DNA from: Bryobacter aggregatus MPL3
GTDB taxonomy: Bacteria; Acidobacteriota; Terriglobia; Bryobacterales; Bryobacteraceae
Reading direction: 5' to 3'
Assembly: GCF_000702445.1 (NCBI RefSeq)
Contig: NZ_JNIF01000003.1
Coordinates: 3,534,001 to 3,598,000 of the forward strand
Length of the DNA: 64,000 nucleotides
In this document: positions 58,975 to 64,000 of the stretch, piece by piece
How the letters are laid out: each line of letters opens with the position of its first letter
Numbering within the stretch: the stretch's first letter is position 1
Position numbers and translations under genes: made by a program
Notes under the pieces: generated by a model
Told to the model about the DNA's origin: nothing
What the model saw: only the letters and a program-made list of their open reading frames with translations
The model's database searches: none

Positions 58975-59160
58975 ATGTTCAAGAAAATTCTTACCGTGAC
59001 CCTTTTTGCCGCAGCGCTGATGTTTGCCGCGCCCACTAGTGTAGTAGAGGATCCATTCCCCTCCTGCTTGCCCTGCAAGCTCGTTTCCAGTGCCGCAGTC
59101 GTAGAAGATCCCTTTCCTCCTTGCTTACCCTGCAAGCCCGACAGCCTGACGAATAGCTAA
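58975..59160 (+). CDS. Small secreted peptide with duplicated VVEDPFPxCLPCK motif
   Basis: A 61-aa protein: Sec signal peptide (MFKKILTVTLFAAALMFAAP), then two copies of a 13-residue unit at residues 23-35 and 42-54, each holding a CxxC pair (CLPC). The two units differ at only one amino acid (Ser30/Pro49) but at six further codons synonymously. No cysteine lies outside the repeats, so each pair may form a disulfide or bind a metal. GAGGAG lies 12 nt before the ATG. No known family recognised. The next gene encodes a 7-helix membrane protein. Confidence 0.65.
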   Translation: MFKKILTVTLFAAALMFAAPTSVVEDPFPSCLPCKLVSSAAVVEDPFPPCLPCKPDSLTNS

Positions 59161-59232
59161 AACGGCCTGCAGATGCCACTATGCTACGATTCGGGGGAGA
59201 CGTGGAAAGTCCTCGTTTCCCCCTTAGCGAGC

Positions 59233-60051
59233 ATGTCTCTTTCCTTTGATCTTGTCTCTATCTCCTGGGTGCTTGGCTTAATTGCCCAGGCGGCCATCAT
59301 TTGGCGCATCTCCCAGGCCGGTTTGGGAAAGACCTTTACTTGGTTTCGCAACTACATGCTCGTGTCGCTGTTATGCAGTTTGTTGCAGATGTTTATCCTT
59401 TACGTTGTAGGACATCCGACTATTTACGCCTGGGTTTACGTCGGCTGGGCCTATCTGGCGACCGTGTTCCAGTTCTTTGTGATTCGAGAACTGACAGCGG
59501 TTGCCTTGCAGCCATTTCCGGCGATTCAAGTGGCCTCGCGAAGAACCCTTCTTGTCTTTTGGGTGGTGCTGATTCTGGTCGGATTCGCGTGGTACTACTA
59601 TCTTTCTCTCCAAGCGGTGGAGAGTTCGCCGATTTTGCGTGCGGCAATCCGGTATCAGGCCTCTGCCAGTATTGGCTTTGCTCTCTTTATCTTTCTCTTC
59701 CTCTCGTTCCTGGCCTGGATGCCAGTGCCTCTTTCGCGGAACCATCTCAACCACTGTTTTCTCGTTGGCGCCCTATTTCTCCTTTCTGCCCTGGCTAAAT
59801 TTCTGACGGAATTCGGCAGTTATAACCAGACTCGTGTCTTTGCCGGTCAGATCGGATTGATTGGCGCATTTGTGATTTACTCGTTGTGGGCAATTCGGAT
59901 CCGGCCAGGTCCGGATGACACCTTGAATACGCCTCGTGGCCGTATCAACCAGGAAGAAGCTGAAGTAATGCTGGCGCGCCTGGATCAACTCAATCGCGCT
60001 TTAGAGAAGTCGGAACCTGGTGCTGTTCGGCACGCGAACCGTTTTAATTAA
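59233..60051 (+). CDS. Seven-helix integral membrane protein of unknown function
   Basis: A 272-aa protein with about seven hydrophobic segments (ISWVLGLIAQAAIIW, YMLVSLLCSLLQMFILYVV, TLLVFWVVLILVGFAWYYY, FALFIFLFLSFLAWM and others) and a charged C-terminal helix (QEEAEVMLARLDQLNRALEK). This resembles 7TM sensor domains that normally carry a kinase, but here the cytoplasmic output is absent. ATG 59233 is used; the frame upstream to 59173 is not hydrophobic. Function unknown. Confidence 0.75.
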   Translation: MSLSFDLVSISWVLGLIAQAAIIWRISQAGLGKTFTWFRNYMLVSLLCSLLQMFILYVVGHPTIYAWVYVGWAYLATVFQFFVIRELTAVALQPFPAIQVASRRTLLVFWVVLILVGFAWYYYLSLQAVESSPILRAAIRYQASASIGFALFIFLFLSFLAWMPVPLSRNHLNHCFLVGALFLLSALAKFLTEFGSYNQTRVFAGQIGLIGAFVIYSLWAIRIRPGPDDTLNTPRGRINQEEAEVMLARLDQLNRALEKSEPGAVRHANRFN

Positions 60052-60059
60052 AAAACATT

Positions 60060-60087
60060 TTGCCTAATATTGCTTGCTTTTTATAGG
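60060..60087 (+). promoter_or_regulatory. Putative promoter of the TM/coiled-coil protein
   Basis: TTGCCT (60060-60065) and TATAGG (60082-60087) with 16-bp spacing, 33 nt before ATG 60121. Weak matches; treat as a candidate. Confidence 0.3.
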
Positions 60088-60120
60088 CACCCATTCTAGG
60101 CTAAGTACATTGGCTCTCGT

Positions 60121-60666
60121 ATGAGTACTCCCCTGATTGTAGTGTTCGCGTTGGCGCTGGCATTGGTGGTGATCCTAGCGGCCTTGGTCTTGCGGGTCAA
60201 GCAACGCTCACAATCTCTCTCTGCACTTGGCGCCGCAGATGCCTCAAACGGGGACCGGCAATCGATCGCAGAGTATTATCTTCCGATGACCCGGATTCTC
60301 GATGCGAGCGAACTGGCAGTCGCCAGGGAACTTGCGGGGGAAAGAACTGCGGACTTTGAGCGCTTCCGTCGCGCCCGGATCATGGCCTTCCAGAGTTATC
60401 TGAGCGACATGCGCCTCGATTTCCATCGCATTGAGTTCAAAATGCACTACCTGCTTCTCAGTGCTTCGCAGCAAGAAGCAGATCTGGTGGGGAAGCTCAA
60501 CAGCCTGAAAGCAAAGTTTCGCTATCAGTTGCTGCGCATCGAGATCAAGTTGATTTTCTTCCGGTTGGGGATTGGTACGATTGAGATCGAACCGCTTGTG
60601 CTTATGCTGCAGCAGTTTGAAGAGAATCTGATGCGCCGCCCGGCCCTTGGGGCCGCTGCCGCTTAA
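60121..60666 (+). CDS. Single-pass membrane-anchored helical protein of unknown function
   Basis: A 181-aa protein: N-terminal hydrophobic anchor (PLIVVFALALALVVILAALVL), then a long helical, charged region (FERFRRARIMAFQSYLSDMR, QEADLVGKLNSLKAKFRYQLL). It looks like a membrane-tethered helical bundle. No recognised domain. The 3' end overlaps the convergent SprT-like gene by 4 bp (TTAA). Confidence 0.7.
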   Translation: MSTPLIVVFALALALVVILAALVLRVKQRSQSLSALGAADASNGDRQSIAEYYLPMTRILDASELAVARELAGERTADFERFRRARIMAFQSYLSDMRLDFHRIEFKMHYLLLSASQQEADLVGKLNSLKAKFRYQLLRIEIKLIFFRLGIGTIEIEPLVLMLQQFEENLMRRPALGAAAA

Positions 60667-61349
60667 TACAAACCCTTCTTTAAGAATGCATTGGCCTCCC
60701 GGAACCCCGGGAAGGCCTTTTCTTCGTTTTTGAAGGCCCGGGTGTGGATGCGCCTCCGGATTCCCTTCTGTTCGACGGGATGCTTGATGTGCAGCATCTC
60801 GTGGAACAGCACATACTCGACTACCAGAGCAGGGATGTGCCGCTGGTCGAGAAGCGGCGAGATCGCGATGGCGTGATGTGAGGCGTCGTAGTGCCCGAGA
60901 ATCGTCCGGCTGCGCTGGAGGCTCCAACCCAGGCGTGGCTTGGGGATGAGCCCTTCAAAGTAGGTCTCATTGATCTGCCGGAACAGCAGGTCGAGATTGA
61001 AGTACTTGCCCTCTGCCGCCCCCAGCAGTTTCTTGCCGCGTTCCTGCCGGATGGTATGGACCCGCCCGGTGAGCTGGATGTCCGCCAGGTGAGTTTTGTA
61101 GTGGGACATCATTTCCACTGGAGGGGACTGGCGGAAGAGCTTTGAGAGCAAAATATAGGCGAGAGCTTCCTGGACGGTCAGGGGGGCATCGGAAAGGAGA
61201 TCGGATATTTTCACCCGTAATTCTCCCTGGACGAGACGAATATTACTGGTCAAGCTCGTGAATCGATAAAAACGAACCGAAATCACGGGTGTTGCCAGGG
61301 TAGGTCGCAACTCGGCAAACACCCTCGCATAAATCTCCTCTACCTGCAT
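60663..61349 (-). CDS. SprT-like/M48-type zinc metalloprotein
   Basis: A 228-aa cytoplasmic protein. The C-terminal half has YFNLDLLFRQINETYFEGL, LGWSLQRSRTILGHYD, and the zinc motif VLFHEMLHIKHPVE (His-Glu-x-x-His) followed by HTRAFKNEEKAFPG. This is the SprT/spartan-like pattern (YgjP-type); a protease or DNA-protein crosslink role is possible. The N-terminal half is a separate helical region. Divergent from fabH. Confidence 0.8.
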   Translation of the reverse strand: MQVEEIYARVFAELRPTLATPVISVRFYRFTSLTSNIRLVQGELRVKISDLLSDAPLTVQEALAYILLSKLFRQSPPVEMMSHYKTHLADIQLTGRVHTIRQERGKKLLGAAEGKYFNLDLLFRQINETYFEGLIPKPRLGWSLQRSRTILGHYDASHHAIAISPLLDQRHIPALVVEYVLFHEMLHIKHPVEQKGIRRRIHTRAFKNEEKAFPGFREANAFLKKGLY

Positions 61350-61383
61350 CCGACGATCAGGCTAACATAATGGATTAACCGCC

Positions 61384-62373
61384 TTGCCTAACGCAAAGAT
61401 CTCTTCGTTCGGTTGCTACGTGCCACCGGGCGTCCTCACCAATCAAGACCTAGAAAAAATGGTCGACACGAACGACGAATGGATCCTCAGCCGTACTGGA
61501 ATCCGTACTCGTCATATTGCCGCGCCGGAGATGGCTAGTTCCGACCTGGCTTACGAAGCTGCCAGAATTTGCCTCGAGAAGCGTGGCCTCGATCCCAAAG
61601 CGCTCGATGCGATCCTTGTCTCGACCGTGACGCCGGATATGTTCTTTCCCTCGACGGCCTGTCTGGTTCAGAACCGGCTGGGCGCCACCGGCGCCTGGGG
61701 CTTTGATATCAGTGCGGCCTGCTCCAGTTTTGTGTATGGCCTCACGGTCGGCGCAAACCTGATTCGCGGCGGCACTCACCAGCGTGTTCTGGTGATCGGC
61801 GCCGATACGATGTCGCGGATTCTCGATTACACCGACCGCAGCACCTGCATCCTGTTTGGCGACGGGGCAGGGGCCTTTCTTCTTGAGGCCACGGACGAGC
61901 CTGGCGATGGTTACGTTGCCTTCCATAACGAGATCGATGGATCGGGGGGCGAATCGTTGAAGATGCCCGCTGGGGGCAGCCGCCTGCCTTCGTCGCGTGA
62001 GACGGTGGACCAGCGTTTGCACTATGTCAAACAGGAAGGCCAAGCCGTGTTCAAGTACGCCGTGCGCAAGATGGAAGAGGCTTCGCTCGCGGTGATTGAG
62101 AAGGCGGGCTTGCAGCCCTCGGACATCAAGGTCTTGATTCCGCACCAAGCAAACATGCGGATCATCAAGGCAACGGCGGAGCGTCTGGGGCTGGGGGAAG
62201 ATCGTGTGATCATCAACATCGACAAGTACGGCAATACGACGGCCGGGACGATCCCATTGGCAACCCGAGATGCTGTGGAGCAGGGCAAGTTACAGAAAGG
62301 CGACTATGTGCTTTTTGTAACCGTCGGAGCCGGCTTTACGGTGGGTGCAAATATCTGGCGCTGGTCGATCTAG
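61384..62373 (+). CDS. fabH: 3-oxoacyl-ACP synthase III (FabH)
   Basis: A 329-aa cytoplasmic condensing enzyme starting fatty-acid chains from acyl-CoA and malonyl-ACP. Triad: Cys in FDISAACSSFVYG near residue 112, His in VLIPHQANMRII, Asn in NIDKYGNTTAGTIPLA. WILSRTGIRTRHIA and the C-terminal VGAGFTVGANIW are typical. The start is TTG 61384 without a clear SD. The inositol oxygenase gene follows with 10 bp between. Confidence 0.95.
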   Translation: MPNAKISSFGCYVPPGVLTNQDLEKMVDTNDEWILSRTGIRTRHIAAPEMASSDLAYEAARICLEKRGLDPKALDAILVSTVTPDMFFPSTACLVQNRLGATGAWGFDISAACSSFVYGLTVGANLIRGGTHQRVLVIGADTMSRILDYTDRSTCILFGDGAGAFLLEATDEPGDGYVAFHNEIDGSGGESLKMPAGGSRLPSSRETVDQRLHYVKQEGQAVFKYAVRKMEEASLAVIEKAGLQPSDIKVLIPHQANMRIIKATAERLGLGEDRVIINIDKYGNTTAGTIPLATRDAVEQGKLQKGDYVLFVTVGAGFTVGANIWRWSI

Positions 62374-62383
62374 AATAGAATTG

Positions 62384-63229
62384 ATGACTTCACCAGGTCC
62401 GCTCGAAAATCTTGATCAGTGGGACGATCATGTGCGTTCCCGTTACCAGGAGGGACGGAAGCAAGAAGACTTCCGTGTCTTCAACGAATCTTCACCGCAA
62501 GGGGTGAAGGATTTCTACATGCTGAACCATCGTCACCAGACGCATGCGTTCGCAAAGGCCAAGCGCGCTCAGTATGAGAACCGCAACATGGGGGAGCGCG
62601 GGTTGTGGGAGATGATGGACTTCCTCAACACGTTGGTTGATGATTCCGATCCCGATACCGACCTTTCGCAGACCGAGCACAACCTGCAGACGGCTGAGGC
62701 GATTCGCGCCGACGGCCATCCGCGCTGGATGCAGTTGACGGGCCTGATCCATGATTGCGGCAAGGTGCTGTGCAGCTATGGCGAGCCGCAATGGGCTGTG
62801 GTGGGCGATACGTTCCCGACCGGTTGTGCGTGGGATCCGTCGATTGTGTTTCACGAATACTTCGCATGGAACCCTGATGCTTCGATCCCGGCTTACCAGA
62901 CCGTGAACGGAGTGTACGAGCCTGGGTGTGGTCTGGAGAAGGTCCACATGAGCTATGGGCACGATGAGTATCTGTACCATGTGCTGCGCGACTATCTGCC
63001 GGATGAAGCGTTGTATGCGATCCGCTATCACTCCTGCTATCCGATTCATCGTGCGGGCGCCTACGATCACCTCATGAACGACAAGGATCGTGCGATGTTC
63101 GAGTGGGTGAAGAAATTCAACCAGTACGATCTCTATTCGAAGGGCCACAATAAGCCGGATGAGAAGGCGCTGCGGCCTTACTACTCCGAACTGATTGCGG
63201 AATTCTTCCCGGATAAGATTCGCTGGTAG
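62384..63229 (+). CDS. myo-Inositol oxygenase (MIOX)
   Basis: A 281-aa non-heme di-iron oxygenase that converts myo-inositol to D-glucuronate. The iron ligands of the animal enzyme are matched: His in TEHNLQTAEAIR, His-Asp in GLIHDCGKVL, His in MSYGHDEYLYHVL, His in AIRYHSCYPIHRAG and Asp in YDHLMNDKDRAMFEW. DFRVFNESSPQGVKDFYMLN is the N-terminal family signature. Complete and apparently active. ATG 62384 is preceded by TAGAAT at 7 nt, so it may have its own leaderless promoter. A strong terminator follows. Confidence 0.93.
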   Translation: MTSPGPLENLDQWDDHVRSRYQEGRKQEDFRVFNESSPQGVKDFYMLNHRHQTHAFAKAKRAQYENRNMGERGLWEMMDFLNTLVDDSDPDTDLSQTEHNLQTAEAIRADGHPRWMQLTGLIHDCGKVLCSYGEPQWAVVGDTFPTGCAWDPSIVFHEYFAWNPDASIPAYQTVNGVYEPGCGLEKVHMSYGHDEYLYHVLRDYLPDEALYAIRYHSCYPIHRAGAYDHLMNDKDRAMFEWVKKFNQYDLYSKGHNKPDEKALRPYYSELIAEFFPDKIRW

Positions 63230-63248
63230 GTTTCCTTTTGTATTTTGA

Positions 63249-63288
63249 GAATGGCCGGTCAAGGTAATTTGACCGGCCATTCTTTTTT
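63249..63288 (+). terminator. Rho-independent terminator after the inositol oxygenase gene
   Basis: A perfect 14-bp stem GAATGGCCGGTCAA / TTGACCGGCCATTC with a short loop, followed by TTTTTT (63283-63288). Confidence 0.95.
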
Positions 63289-63338
63289 GTGCGACATCGT
63301 CTCAGCGCTTCGATCGTTGGAATCGTTCGCTCGGGGCT

Positions 63339-64000
63339 CTACCGCTTGGAATTTAGCGCTGCCAGTGCACGCTGACAGGTTTTGTTCTGCTGCGCGGCGC
63401 AGAGCTTGAAGTAGCGCTTGGCGTCACCAGGCTTGCCCTCTGCCATGTATTTTTGCCCCAGCCAAATTTGGGCCAGGACAACCCCTGCAGTTGAGGCCTC
63501 TTTGGCGTATTTTAAGGCCTTCGCGTCATCCTGCGGGACGCCGTCACCGCTTCGATGCAATAGGGAGAGTGCATAGATCGCAAGGGGTGAATTCTTTTCG
63601 GCGCGGCTGGCGAGGAGGAGAGCGCGGGTTGGATCTCGTGGGAGTAGTTTGCCCTCGATGAGTAGAAGTGCGAGAAATCCGTCAGCAGCGGGGTACATTC
63701 TCTCGCTCAACTCTTCGATCGTTTTGATCGACTCTGCGGTTTTCACCGGATCCCTCAACTTCAATTGGTCCAACGCGAGGTTGTAGTTGGTACGATCCTT
63801 CTCTGCAGTGCTGATTTTTTCGTCCTGGCTCGTAAGGGTGATCTGAAGGGCGAACTCACTTTTCACGGGTTTGCCGTCGATCGTGGCTGGTGAGAATTTC
63901 CAATGACGGACTGCACGGATGGCCGACTCATCGAGACCGAGACCGAGCGGGCTCACGACGCGGATCTCGCAGATCTTGCCGGTTTCACTCAGCGTCACCA
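63339..64000 (-). CDS. TonB C-terminal and Sel1/TPR-like repeat protein, 5' end cut by window edge
   Basis: At least 220 residues; the start is beyond base 64000. The visible N-terminal part is a TonB_C-type domain (GLDESAIRAVRHWKFSPATI, DGKPVKSEFALQITLT), as in energy-transducer TonB and secreted TonB-like proteins. The C-terminal part has Sel1/TPR-like repeats (SPLAIYALSLLHRSGDGVPQ, AKALKYAKEASTAG, GDAKRYFKLCAAQQ). In acidobacteria such fusions are common; the partner could be one of the receptors, but that is not shown. Confidence 0.8.
   Translation of the reverse strand, partial: VTLSETGKICEIRVVSPLGLGLDESAIRAVRHWKFSPATIDGKPVKSEFALQITLTSQDEKISTAEKDRTNYNLALDQLKLRDPVKTAESIKTIEELSERMYPAADGFLALLLIEGKLLPRDPTRALLLASRAEKNSPLAIYALSLLHRSGDGVPQDDAKALKYAKEASTAGVVLAQIWLGQKYMAEGKPGDAKRYFKLCAAQQNKTCQRALAALNSKR

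Noticed and set aside
1-64000. CRISPR arrays, insertion sequences, prophage genes, rRNA or tRNA genes
   Set aside because: No regular repeat-spacer array, transposase, integrase, phage structural gene, or recognisable RNA gene was seen; a tRNAscan and Infernal run would be needed to exclude small RNAs.

Overview
The window looks like a chromosomal segment of an acidobacterium, most likely of the Bryobacterales/Solibacteres group. This is inferred from gene content, not from a marker gene. The supporting families are a secreted Ig-like protein with the Solibacter-type C-terminal domain (49963-52254), two very large outer-membrane receptors with an N-terminal carboxypeptidase-regulatory-like domain (12301-15144, 52312-55743), an ADOP-type duplicated permease preceded by a PadR regulator (36178-39101), a VWFA-related acidobacterial protein (25643-26578), and a DUF1592/DUF1552 pair (46191-49876). 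No rRNA, tRNA, CRISPR array, insertion sequence or prophage was seen, and no gene-free stretch exceeds 300 bp.

Layout. 1-3022 (minus): sulfate assimilation operon cysD-cysN-cysH, with cysH running off the left edge. 3140-5260 (plus): secreted fasciclin protein, then a MarR regulator and its probable targets (a SnoaL/NTF2-like protein and YceI), with matching operators before the regulator and the target pair. 5257-6630 (minus): HAD phosphatase, small membrane protein and copper-binding lipoprotein in overlapping frames. 6907-12279 (plus): class III aminotransferase, methyltransferase, YraN, an NtrB/NtrC-like two-component pair and a gamma-glutamylcyclotransferase-like protein. 12301-20127 (plus): secreted and outer-membrane proteins (receptor, cytochrome c, esterase, cytochrome P460, NHL-repeat protein). 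20196-26578 (minus): a six-gene run of class A beta-lactamase-like hydrolase, nucleotide-sugar dehydrogenase, DapF-like protein, GT-C-like membrane protein, PfkB kinase and VWA protein. 26579-31633 (plus): AlkA-type glycosylase, a small secreted protein, a collapsed mazEF remnant, gcvT-gcvH and a large GT-C-like protein. 31598-39101 (minus): GT9, DsbD-N domain, TlpA, HExxH protein, parvulin, sialate esterase, ADOP permease and PadR. 39195-45398: an esterase and ChaN-like gene sharing an 18-bp divergent promoter, a heme-binding-like protein and two large hybrid histidine kinases. 45390-49876 (minus): nucleoside-hydrolase-like, DUF1552 and DUF1592 genes. 49963-58791: Ig-like protein, second receptor, pheA, ubiX, an XRE/S24-like regulator and a conserved unknown. 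58975-64000: a tiny secreted peptide with a duplicated motif, two membrane-associated unknowns, a SprT-like metalloprotein, fabH, a bacterial inositol oxygenase and a partial TonB-C/Sel1-like protein.

Working together. The window mixes housekeeping metabolism (sulfate reduction, glycine cleavage, phenylalanine, fatty-acid initiation, UbiX) with a large envelope and secretion repertoire. Several promoters appear to lie so close to the start codon (-10 box 6-7 nt before ATG, no Shine-Dalgarno) that leaderless transcription is likely. The observations most worth a second look are: a DapF-like protein with both catalytic cysteines replaced by serine; an Ig-like domain array that looks inserted in circularly permuted form into an IPT/TIG-like fold between two in-frame 7-bp repeats; a 61-aa secreted peptide whose two repeats differ almost only at synonymous positions; a CysN carrying a collapsed CysC domain; a hybrid kinase with a degenerate ATPase domain; and a mazEF operon destroyed by an internal deletion.
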